Assembly (NCBI GenBank): GCA_019321725.1
Contig: CM033115.1
Location: 9,434,673 to 9,498,672, forward strand
Source of the DNA: Paulownia fortunei
Lineage: Eukaryota > Streptophyta > Magnoliopsida > Lamiales > Paulowniaceae
Length of the DNA: 64,000 bases
Reading direction: 5' to 3'
Shown here: positions 1 to 10,180 of the stretch, one piece after another
Layout of the letters: every line of letters begins with the position of its first letter
Position numbering within the stretch: the stretch's first letter is position 1
The notes under the pieces: model-generated
Database searches by the model: none
What the model saw: the letters and a program-made list of their open reading frames with translations, nothing else
Told to the model about the DNA's origin: nothing
Translations under genes and position numbers: made by a program

Positions 1-1350
1 GTCCAGCATCAGCTGGTGTACCATTTACTGTGTCAGTTGGGGTGTTCTGTGGTTCTTGAACCTCTTCAAGTTCTACGACATTGTCACTTCCATCTGAAAG
101 AAATTATTCTTCAAGGAAGGTAGCATTCCTTGAAACAAACACCCTTTATTTCGTGGCATTATAGAAATAGTATCCAATAGACTCCTTTGAATACCCCACA
201 AACTTGCATAAGCTGGATCTCATATCCAACTTATCTCCCACTAGCTGCTTCACATAAGCAGCACACCCCCATACCCTAAGGTATTTATAGGAAGGTGTCT
301 TTCTATACCACATCTCATGTGGTATTTTGAGGACGGCTTTAGATGGCACCCTGTTTAATAGGTATGCCGCCGTTTCTAAGGCATAGCCCCAGAATGAAAG
401 AGGTAATGAAGTGAAGCTCATCATAGATCGAACCATGTCCAACAAGGTTCGATTCCTACGTTCCGCAACTCCATTCAGTTGGGGAGTAGCAGGAGGAGTC
501 CACTGTGAGAGAATCACATTCTCTTTTATATAATCTAAAAATTCTGTGCTTAAGTATTCACCTCCTCGATCAGATCAAAGAGTTTTTATACTTAATCCAG
601 TTTGTTTCTCTACTTCAGTTCTGAATTTTTTGAACTTTTCAAATACTTTAGAATTGTACCTTAAAAGGTACACATAACCATACCTAGAGAAGTCATCGGT
701 AAAGGTTAAGAAGTAGTTATAGTTCCCATGGGCACTAACATTTAGTGGCCCACATACATCTATATGGATCAAATCCAATAGATGCTTGGCTCGCTCCACT
801 TGTTCAACAAATGGAGATTTGGTCATCTTTCCTTTGAGGCAGGATTCACAAGTTGGTAGTTCTTGCTCTCTCGTTAGATCAAGCAATTGTGCCAATTTGT
901 TAATCATTTTCTTAGAAATATGTCCTAATCTTGCGTGCCACAGGCTCATTGAACTATGATTATCTAATTTTCTTTTATGTTGTTGAATTGTGAAAATGGG
1001 GTTATGGGGAGTAATAGTATATAAACAATTCGTCAAAGAACCAGAATATATAAAATCAAAACGTTTGAAAATGGAATAATTTCCATTCTCAATGGTAAAT
1101 CTAAAACCTTCTCTATCCAAAACTGGAATAGAGATAATGTTCTTAATAATATTCGGAACAAAAAGACAATTATTTAAAACTATTACATAACCATTCTCTA
1201 AAGCCAGATTAACGGTCCCTATAGCTAATACAGCAACTCTTGCTCCATTTCCCATCCTAAGGACCGTCTCTCCTCCATCCAGCTTCCTACTTCTTGCCAT
1301 CATCTACAAATTATTGCAAATATGTGAGCCACAACCGGTATTAATACCCA
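1..1350 (-). pseudogene. C1 copia protease-integrase region of pol, broken
   Basis: From 1303 to 578 the minus-strand frame reads through a GAG-pre-integrase zinc region (LWHARLGH, then CESCLKGK) and an integrase core with first acidic site HIDVCGPL and the FTDDFSRY segment. An in-frame TGA at 575-577 interrupts it, after which the same frame continues to 146 with the catalytic-Glu segment NGVAERRNRTLLD and the downstream MWYRKTP and WGCAAYV blocks. A further stop lies near 143, and the frame then continues to the window edge with more stops. The protease sits at the gag junction near 1330-1350. Its glycine-cysteine part is readable only in a frame different from gag, and the catalytic Asp codon is disrupted. 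Family: Ty1/copia pol. The RT part is outside the window. Confidence 0.85.
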
Positions 1351-2214
1351 AGAAGTATTGTTAACCGACAAGTTAACTTCAACAAAATATATACCTGAAC
1401 TCTTCAGGCTTGCAAGATACTCCTTGCAATTCCTCTTCCAGTGCCCTGGTTTGCCGCAGTAATGGCACTTGTCATTGGCTTGAGAAGAAACCTTTTTGAC
1501 ACCTCCCTTAGCTTTCAGCTTGTTGGGTTTAGAGGAACCCTTTCCTTTCTTCTTTCCTTTCTTGGGCTTTTTAGCCTTTGATCCAAAAGAAGATCCAACA
1601 AGCAGAACCGGCTTGTCCTTTTTCATGATGGACTCAGCCATCTTTAACATGTTCACAAGCTCAGCGAGACTAGTCTCCATGTTGTGCATGTTAAAGTTGA
1701 CAACAAAGGTGTCAAATGATGGAGGCAGAGACTGCAGCAGAAGGTTCGTATAGCGTTCGTTCTCCATAACGACTCCAAGGGACGCCAGCCTTTCAATAAG
1801 GGCTATCATCTTTAATCCATGATCATGGACTGAAGAGCCCTCAGTCATACGACATCTGAAAAGCTCTTTTGAGATCTGATATCTCGTCTGCCGAGTTCTT
1901 TCACCATACAACTCTTGTAGGTGAATGAGGATCTCATAGGCAGTATCTTGATCCTCATTCTGCCTCTGCAGCTCATTTGACATCGATGCCAGCATGTAGC
2001 ATCGAGCCTGCAGATTGTCATCAACATGACATAAATAACCTGTATAATCCTCTGAAGTAATATCCTCCGGTGGTACCAAAGGAGGCGTAGTGTCGAGGAC
2101 ATATGGCCTCTTCTCTGACTGAAGAACTATCTTCAGGTTTCTTAGCCAATCGACAAAATTAGGTCCAGTTAATTTATTTTGTTCAAGGATTATTGCAAGT
2201 GGATTCTTTACCAT
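1300..2214 (-). pseudogene. C1 copia gag (nucleocapsid), nearly intact
   Basis: A 304-residue open frame starting MVKNPLAIILEQNKL. The first ~170 residues resemble the UBN2/gag-polypeptide domain of copia elements (WLRNLKIVLQSEK; LHELYGE-like LQELYGER; QSLPPSFDTFV). A lysine-rich linker follows at about residues 213-245, then a CCHC zinc knuckle CHYCGKPGHWKRNC at residues 250-263. Gag packages the element RNA into virus-like particles in the cytoplasm. The last ~15 residues are out of frame relative to the protease: a one-base loss at the protease active site makes gag end early at 1300. Gag itself has no internal stop and could in principle still be translated. Confidence 0.85.
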
Positions 2215-3462
2215 TTTAGTAGAATAATCTACAAAATATGCACGAAGCAGAAAATGAGTAAACTATGGAAAAAATATATTCATTTAATATAAGGTCTTTA
2301 ATACTAAATGTCTCCCACTATTTTCTTCGAATTCCATCACCCCTAATGGAATTTCAGGAAATCAAATTTCCTAGTGAGCTTGAGGTCCAATGGAAATATT
2401 TCACACCCTAATTTTATAAGCCCATGAAATATTTTTATCGGTAGTCAACTCTTTGACGATTGTATCACTATACAACCCTCAAGTTTGTTTTGCCTCACCT
2501 CTTCTCATATACCCCAATTTTATGAGCCCATATGGTACTAAATGTCAAACAATACCCATCAAACTTTCATGTAGATAGAGAATTAAGATGTCCCACGACT
2601 CATGGTCAACATAATGACGATTCCATCCCACGAGCATCTCTATGCTTGGTAGAGATCACAGCTTTCCAACACAAGACCACCCCACGACTCATGGTCAGTG
2701 ATCAAGTGCGGTAGCGGTCGTCATGTCTCTGTCTTTGATGGTAGGCATGGAACGATAGGTCCTACCTAACTTGTCCATTTTTGTTTGAAATTGAATTTTC
2801 AAAAAAATCTTTTACTTAATTTTAATAAATTAAGTGGGGTTTAATTTTATCCAAAACCTCATCATAATTTAAATTATATTGGTTATTTAATGCATGACAT
2901 CATAATATCATTCCACAAGCATAAAAGCATTAAATAAAGTCCTAAGCATGCATCTAATACATACTTAAATAAATGGATGATCATGAACCAGTCCTATGCG
3001 GTCCATTTGAGCCAAAAATGGACCTAAGGTCAGTCTAAGGGTAATAAAATGGAATAGAACCTATTCTATTACATAATTGTATCCCATACAATCATGGGCC
3101 TTCTTTTTTAATTCTCCTTCGTCTACCAAAGAAAAAGAAAAACCTTACCATCTATTCTACTCTCTTTACAGAAAATAAAATAACTTACATAAATGAAATA
3201 AGAGGCTCGCAGGCCCCATTTTAAAACCCAAAAATATTAAATAAAACTAATCATATTGGTCCAATGGCTCATGATCATCCCATACATGCTCATAATTAAC
3301 ATCATATGTAATTATCAAAATATGTAAATTTACCAAATTGTTAAACGCAATTTTTCTTTTAACTTGTTGTAATTTTTAATAGCTTGAAAAATAATTTTTC
3401 TTTTAAATAATTAAAATTAACATTTAATTTTAATATTCAAGAAAATAAAAAAAATTAAAAAA

Positions 3463-3655
3463 AAAACGGACCCGGAACGACACGACGAGCAGCACCGCTG
3501 CTGCCCGTTGGGTGCCCGCGCGCGCCGCCGGGCGCCCAGCGCTCGCTGTTGGGTGCCGGGTGCCGAGCGACAGGCGCCCGTGGGCGCACCGGCACCCACT
3601 GTCGGGTGCCTGCCCACGCAGCCGTCGGGTGTCTGACACCCGACGCCGGCGAATT
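3463..3655 (-). other. GC-rich repeat island with perfect palindrome in C1 leader
   Basis: A roughly 190-base block dominated by G and C, with repeated GGGTGCC/GGGTGCCGG phrases, is flanked on both sides by A/T homopolymer-like DNA. It contains a perfect inverted repeat: 10-base arms at 3624-3633 and 3635-3644 around one central T. Short open frames cross it in several registers, the signature of compositional bias rather than coding. The position just downstream of the primer site would suit an RNA structure used for packaging or dimerisation, but that role is inference. Confidence 0.6.
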
Positions 3656-3824
3656 TTTTTTTTTTTTAATTTTCATATTTAAACAATTTAAATAAGCAAT
3701 TAAAATTATTCCAATTAAAAATTTCTAAAATATGCAAAATCAAATTTTACATAATTAACATGAATTTAAATAATTTAAAAGCATGTATTCATAAATCCGA
3801 AATTCACTAAATAAGCGAAACTGT

Positions 3825-3837
3825 GGCTCTGATACCA
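3825..3837 (-). promoter_or_regulatory. C1 primer-binding site (initiator Met-tRNA type)
   Basis: On the minus strand this reads TGGTATCAGAGCC, the standard plant retrotransposon primer site complementary to the 3' end of initiator methionine tRNA. It lies one base from the LTR end at 3839, which fixes the LTR boundary and the element's orientation. Confidence 0.9.
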
Positions 3838-3838
3838 C

Positions 3839-6054
3839 TGTTGGGTTCGCTATAATCGCAGGGGTATACGCAGTGGAAAATTAAAATTTTTTATCAAACA
3901 TAAATTTAACCCCTTTGATTTGAAAGCAATTTTAACGATCGCGCTTATTCAAGTGAATATATAAATAAATATAAAATCGGATTATACCTTTCGTGCACTT
4001 CGGTTGTTGTAGAGAATGAAGCAATCAATTGCTTATCCTGGACTATCAAAACTCGCAGGGATCCAAGTGTCTCCCCTCTATCAGGTCCACAATACGGAAA
4101 GCAACACCAATCAAAAGGATTCGCTAGTATCCTTTTAATTGTTTACTAATCTAGAACTGGAGTATATTTTCAACAACAATAAAGATTGATTCTTTAAGTT
4201 GTTGAAACAATAATACGAAGAAAATAACAAGAAACTGATTTTCTTTTTCTTTCTTTTCTTTTCTTGAAGAGTAAAAATAGAAGATTTTAAACAAAATATT
4301 TTTGCTTAAAATTTTTGAATTGAATTATGTAATTTTCATCCCTCATATATATAGGGCTGAAAATTTTAATCATTTTCCAACTCTTGAAAAGTTTTTCTAT
4401 TTTGAACTACTTCAAAACCTTATCTTGGAAGGATTCCAAATCTTCCAAGAACTCTTCTTTTTTCACTCTTCTATTGTATGTGGACTAATTTGAGACTATA
4501 TTAATCATCAAAATTGTCTACATACATTGTTGATATTAATTTGAACTCTTCAAATAATATCAAGATAGATATATATCATATATATATACTATAATTATAT
4601 TTATACATAAATTAAATCTTAGTGGCCTATTTTATCCTATAAAATTGGTCACTATATTTATTTATCTATAAATATGTTAATTAAATAAATCATATTTATT
4701 TAATTTATTCTCTTCATACTTTAGTGGGCTTCTTAAGTGATCCACATTTATTTTGGGCTTGGACTCAAAAATCCCCAAATCAATTTAATTGATTCAATCC
4801 CAATTTAATCAATCCAATTGATTAATTTAATTTACTCCAATTGGGCTTCCTAATCAAATTAGGTCCAATTAAATAATCCAATTACTTAATTGAATAATTT
4901 AATTTAACTATTAAATTAAATAGAACCCTTAATTAATTAATTGATCAGTATTAATTAATTAATTTCCAACCATCGGATAAAATCTAAAATTAAAAATGTT
5001 ACTTTCCATAAAGATGTGTGACCCTCTTAGGTTCACTACTAAGCTAGTAGTGGGTTTGCAATATTTGCAACTTATAAATAACAATTATTCTAATTAATTA
5101 ATCCGCTTGGAATCAACTCCTTAATTCGAAAAACCTCACTATCTATGAAAACACCTAGCAAGTAATCATGACAAACTAGTGTTAGGTGAAATAGAGAGTA
5201 AACCTATTTCAGTTACGAGTACCATACACGTACGGTCCTTTCGACAGCTAATCTCCTGATTGAATCTAAGGCATGGATTATAAGTCGAAACCCTAAATGA
5301 TTCAATTGTTGCGATCCCATTTCAAGTTCCAATGATTCTTGATGAATCACAATTCATTCTGCCTTGGCCAAGGTCTTTGAATCACGAATTATGAAAACAC
5401 AGGAGATTCCCTTGTTTAAAAAGACAAGTGTCGAATTCTATGTTGGCCACTGACAAACCTGCATGCACACCAGTGCAACACCCAACATACCCCCTTTGTG
5501 ATTGTCAAGCAATCAGAAGATATATCAAAGTGCTGCAGGATGCACACAAGGCTACCATCGTGCCTCAAGTCAGAGGACTAGTCGTGTACTATCGCAACAT
5601 AAAAATTCTTATTTCGACGGGCAAAGCCTCCAACTAAGAATTTTTTGCAGGCTATATTCGGTGTACTTGTTCCCTAACAAGCACCCATATATATGCACTT
5701 ACGTTTCTAAGCTAATGTCAATGGAATGTGACATCCTCGTCTCACGAGCATGCATTATATGTACGAGTCTTACTGAGCTATTTGATGTCCCATCTCAAAA
5801 AACTCTCGACTCGAAACTTATTTAAGACCAAAGCCTTAGAGGCATATTCCATGATCGCCATCGTATGCGCGACCATGCCCCGTAGCTAAATTTGGTCTAA
5901 GGACTTTATCTAATGTGCAGAAATAAAAAATGCAAGATATAAGATAAAGTAAATGCATTTTTATTAATATGATTCCCAATAAGATTGTCTTTACAAAAGC
6001 AAAAGAGTATAATACACTCAATCTAATTGGGGCGTTGGGCATCCTACTCTAACA
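3839..6054 (-). repeat. C1 5' LTR (~2.2 kb)
   Basis: Plus-strand ends are TGTTGGG...CTCTAACA, that is a TG...CA LTR. The same sequence recurs as separate copies at 23596-25751 and 57466-59651 and as a fragment at 27273-27545, which confirms both ends. Minus-strand order: U3 with conserved blocks near 5780-5900, an AT-rich palindromic block near 4770-4970, a TATA-like element near 4344, then U5 ending at the primer site. Small open frames at 5428-5825 and 5836-6042 are not conserved between copies and are not annotated as genes. Confidence 0.9.
4344..4354 (-). promoter_or_regulatory. Candidate C1 LTR TATA box
   Basis: On the minus strand an alternating TATATATA run is followed by a GAGGG-type segment and a purine/pyrimidine-biased U5. 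Position about 1.7 kb into the LTR and ~500 bases from the primer site is plausible for the retroelement promoter. The related C2 LTR has a comparable TATATAAATA near 27567. No transcript evidence. Confidence 0.4.
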
Positions 6055-7171
6055 TTTACAACCTCTCCAAACTTACATACATCATGTAAACTCATATATA
6101 AACACATATACGTTGAAATACATAGGTTTTAAGCAAATTATTACACATATATAAAGCTTTAAAAACAAAAACCAGCAAGTATACAGTTTCAATCCCTAGT
6201 GATTTCTATTACTATTTTGTAACTAAAAATCACTCTTTTATGGATTATAAGACCATAAGTAACATCCTAACATAATTATAAACCATAATAGAAGCTTTTA
6301 AAATCATGAACCCTCAGACAATTCAAGAACCTAAATTAGAAACATAAGTTAAGCTCACTTATGCACAGATTTTAGCTTCTACTTGCTCCTCCTTAATTCC
6401 CTTTGCTTCCTTCACTTTTTTCTTTAATACTTGAGAAAAAATTCTAAAATTCAATATGAAGGCTTTGGAGGTGAAATAGCTCAGAAAATAGTTTTTGGTC
6501 GTGGTTCAAGGATAGAAATGAAGAAAGGTTGAGATGGAAGCTTAAGGTGGCAAAGCTTGAGGTATCAAGTGGTGATTCAAATCTGATGTTATTCACACAT
6601 TATGCAACCCTAATCTAGTGTTTCTCATTACTTATTTATCTATCTATAACATACTTTAATTTCTATATGATCAGATAATACATTATGCCCTAATTTTTTA
6701 ACCGTTCATTCGATCTCCAAACCAATCGACATACGATTCTTAAATAATTTTCTAGTTTTCATTTTCTAAAACCACATGCACATATGAAGCTTGTATTATG
6801 ACACTTAAATCACACTATATCATGTCCGATATCCTAAGTATGTTAATATATGGATGTATCCCTTTAAAACACCTCTATCAATTTGAATTATAAGCTTACT
6901 AGTGGCACCTTTAACACTTTTAAAATTATAACATATAACCTATGAATATCCACTATATTGATCAATCTATTCTTCATCTTATCTAAATATAGAATTACTT
7001 AATTAGGTTATAGGATCTCAACCACTAACATTATGCGATAGTATTGGAAGTCTAACGATTAACAATGCTATATAAGATGGCATGTAGATGTTAATACAAA
7101 TTAGTATATAAGTAGCATGTAGTGCATGAATCATATTGGCCAAATGAGTAGTGTGAGGCTTGGGTATTACA
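6055..7171 (-). repeat. G1 gypsy 3' LTR, interrupted by C1
   Basis: This 1.1 kb block matches 15864-16991 closely (shared openings 'ttta(c/t)aacctctccaaactt' and shared ends 'gggtattac'). It is the U5-proximal part on the plus-strand reading, equivalent to the start of the LTR in element orientation. The rest of the LTR is displaced by the C1 insertion and lies beyond the left window edge. The end at 7171 is followed directly by a purine tract on the minus strand, so it is the 3' LTR of G1-A. Confidence 0.85.
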
Positions 7172-7187
7172 TTTTCCTCTCCTTATT
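7172..7187 (-). promoter_or_regulatory. G1-A polypurine tract
   Basis: The minus strand reads AAGGAGAGGAAAA immediately before the LTR start (TGTAATACCC on the minus strand). Polypurine tracts at this position prime plus-strand DNA synthesis. A matching tract precedes the shared LTR at 16992-17005. Confidence 0.75.
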
Positions 7188-7227
7188 AAAATTTTGTCCT
7201 CAAAATTTACTTACCAAAATTTTGTCC

Positions 7228-10180
7228 TCAAAGTTCTGGATACTTAACTTTCATATCATCATCCCTTTCCCAAGTAGTTTCTTCTGTTGATTGATTTCTC
7301 CGTAATACTTTAATCAATGAGATCGTTTTATTTATGAGTTGTTTTACTTCTTGTAGAAGAATCTCTACAAGTCTTTCTTCATAACTCAAATCTTCTTTCA
7401 GCTCTACAAGTTTATTTTTCATAATATGAGATAGATTCGCAATATATTTACTCAACATGGATACATGAAATACATTGTGCACTTGAGACATTGATCTAGG
7501 CAGGTCAAGTTTGTATGCAACATCCCTAATTCGTTCAATAATATGAAATTTACCAATATATCTAGGACTTAGCTTTCCTTTCTTTCCAAACCGCATAATC
7601 CCCTTCATTGGAGATACCTTCAGAAATACTTGATCTCCTACTGCAAATTATAACATTCTTCTTCTTTCATTAGCATAAATTTTCTGTCAGCTCTGGGCAA
7701 TCTACATTTGTTGACTGATTTATGTCACAGCTTCTGTCATTTCTCGAATCATATTTGGGCCCAAAAGCTTCTTTTCACCAACTTCATCCCAATGAAGTGG
7801 AGATCAACATTTTCTACCATATAATGTTTCATAAAGGCCATTCCAATAGTGGACTGATAGTTGTCATTATAAGAGAATTCCACTAAAGGTAAAAATTTAC
7901 TACATTGACCATGAAAATCTAATATGCAAGCTCTAAGCATATCTTCTAATGTTTGTATTGTTCGCTCTGATTGTCCATTAGTCTGAGAATGATATGCAGT
8001 ACTGAAAGATAATTGTGTTCCCAATGCCTTGTGTAAACTCTTCTAGAATATAAACAGAAACCTTGAATCTCTATCAAAAATAATAGATAGTGGTACGCCA
8101 TGAAGTCTGACAACTTTCTGTATATATATGTGTGCATAACAGTCCATGGAATAGATGGAAGATATTGGAAGAAAGTGAGCAGATTTAGTTAGTCTGACAA
8201 CGATAACCCAAATAGCATCGTAACCTTCAACTATTTTAGGTAATCCCGATATAAAATCCATAGTAATTACTTCCCATTTCCATTCTGGAATAAATAAAGG
8301 TTGCAAGATTCCTGCTCGTTTTTTATTTTCTACCTTTATTTGTTGACATGTTAAACATTGTTCTACAAATTGAGCAACATCTCTTTTTATACCTGGCCAC
8401 CAGTAATGCGTTATCAAATCTCTATACATTTTAGTAGCTCCTGGATGCATTGAATATGGCATTAAATGTGCCTCTGCCAAAATATCCTCCCAAATGTTAT
8501 CCATATTAAGCACATATAACCTTTTTTGGAACTACAAGATGCCATTCTCTGACATCTGAAAATTAGAAAATATTTCTGAAGTAATATCTTTCATCATTTT
8601 AGTAACATATTCATCAACTTGTTGTCTCTTTTGAATTCTATCAGTCAAAGTTGGTTGGAGTGTCAAAGCTACAAATTTGGCCTCCAGTGATCCCTGTTGT
8701 ACAATTTCTACATTCATTTTTTGCAGTTCAATTAACTCGGGTTTCTGAGTCAAAGCTAAAGTTGTGGTATTTTATGTTGATTTCCTGCTCAATGCATCAG
8801 CCACAACATTAACCTTACCAGGATGATAGTTGATAATACAATCATAATCTTTCACTAACTCCAATCATCTTCATTGTCGCATATTTAACTCTTTTTGGGT
8901 GAAGAAATATTTTAAGGTCTTGTGATCACTATATATCTCACATCGTTCACCATATAAATAATGTCTCCATATTTTAAATGCAAACACCACCGTAGCTAGC
9001 TCTAAATCATGTCTGGGATAATTCTTTTCATACTTTTTAAGTTGTCTGGATACATATGTGACTACTTTACCATTTTGCATTAATACGCATCCCAACCCAT
9101 TTTTTGAAGCATCACTATAAATCAATAAGGCCTCTAGTACTTGATGGAATAGAAAGAATAGGAGCTGAAGTTAACCTCTTCTTCAATTCCTGAAAACTTT
9201 TCTTACAAGCATCCGTCCATTTAAATGTCACATTTTTTGGTTAATTGTGTCAAAGGAGAAGCTATCTTGGATAATCCTTCCACAAATCTACGATAATATC
9301 TAGCTGAACCTAGAAAACTTAGTACTTCTGAAAGGTTAGAAGGTTGGGACCAACTATTAATAGCTTCTACTTTACTTGGATCTACAAGTATTCCTACTCT
9401 TGATATTATATGTCCCAGAAATACCACTCGATCAATCCAAAATTCATATTTCTTAAATTTAGCATATAGTTGTTTCTCTTTCAAAACCTCTGAAACCATT
9501 CTTAAATGTTCATCGTGCTCTTCTTTTGTGCAAGAGTAAATTAGGATATCATCAATAAATATAATAACAAATCTATCAAAAAAAATTTTAAATACCCGGT
9601 TCATCAAATTCATAAAAGCTGCTCGAGCATTTGTCAACCCAAATGGCATCACCAAAAAATTTTAATATCCATATCTCGTGCTAAATGTTGTCTTGGTGAC
9701 ACTATCCTCTTTTATGTTCAATTGATGGTACCCAGATTGCAGATCAATTTTTGAAAATCTAGATGCACCTTGGAGTCAATCAAATAAGTCTTCTATTCTA
9801 GGCAGAGGATACTTATTCTTGATTGTAACTTTATTTAAATTTCGGTAGTCTATACACAGTCGCATTGTGTCATTACGCACAAATAGAATCGCTGTGCCCC
9901 ATGGTGAAAAGATGGTCTCATAAAACCTTTATCCAATAATTCCTGTATTTATTTCTTCAATTCTTTCAACTCAGCTGGTGCCATTCGATATGGAGCTTTA
10001 GATATTAGATGTGTCCTAGATTTAGTTCAATGACAAACTATATCTCACGGTCTTGTGATAATCTAAGAAGATCTTCAGGAAATACTTTTGGATATTCCCG
10101 AACAATTGGCACTTCACTAAGGATAGGATGGTGTTGTTCTTCAATGCTCATAACACTCGCCAAATATCCTTCACAACCAC
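7228..10180 (-). pseudogene. G1-A gypsy pol: RT, RNase H, integrase (broken)
   Basis: Minus-strand fragments in pol order. RT: 9221-9655 keeps the catalytic FIDDILIYS and the MPFGLTNA segment; upstream RT to 10180 is recognisable but broken. RNase H: 8871-9125 ([10 protein letters not shown], then [14 protein letters not shown]). Spacer: 8532-8753. Integrase: 8043-8513 has the HHCC region ending CLTCQQ, the first acidic site TMDFISGLP, and the FDRDSRF segment; 7749-8024 has the catalytic-Glu block SQTNGQSERTIQTLEDM. C-terminus 7228-7608 (GKLSPRYIG, VFHVSMLSKY, ending TTWERDDDMKVKYPEL) resembles the tail of Del/Tekay-type chromoviruses. Stops and frameshifts separate the pieces. Host protein function: none. 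Confidence 0.88.

Larger units (their letters stand above)
2215..3838 (-). other. C1 untranslated leader
   Basis: About 1.6 kb between the primer site and gag with no convincing coding frame. It contains a GC-rich island (3463-3655) in otherwise very AT-rich DNA, and a segment at 2400-2760 with repeated phrases of the type 'ccc(a)cgactcatggtca'. The related C2 element carries a matching leader between 28160 and 29814, for example at 29485-29500 and 28715-28740, so the leader is a conserved part of the lineage. Confidence 0.7.
1..6054 (-). mobile_element. Ty1/copia LTR retrotransposon C1 (cut by window edge)
   Basis: Read on the minus strand this is a 5' LTR (3839-6054), a methionine-tRNA type primer site, a long leader with a GC-rich island, gag, then protease and integrase. 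Reverse transcriptase, RNase H and the 3' LTR would lie left of position 1. The gag-protease-integrase order before RT is the copia order, and the CCHC knuckle and the integrase motifs fit. The right LTR end at 6054 abuts sequence matching the interior of a G1 gypsy LTR (compare 15864 onward), so C1 appears to have inserted into that LTR. The target-site duplication cannot be tested because the other end is outside the window. Frames are broken, so the copy is not autonomous. Confidence 0.9.

Noticed and set aside
1496..1753. 85-residue plus-strand open frame
   Set aside because: Shadow of the antisense of C1 gag.
3417..3676. Three overlapping minus-strand open frames in the GC island
   Set aside because: All three registers are open at once, rich in Gly/Ala/Arg/Pro with no motif. 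Composition explains them; a protein is not supported.
5428..6042. Open frames of 68-107 residues in the C1 LTR
   Set aside because: They are not kept in the two other C1 LTR copies and carry no known domain.
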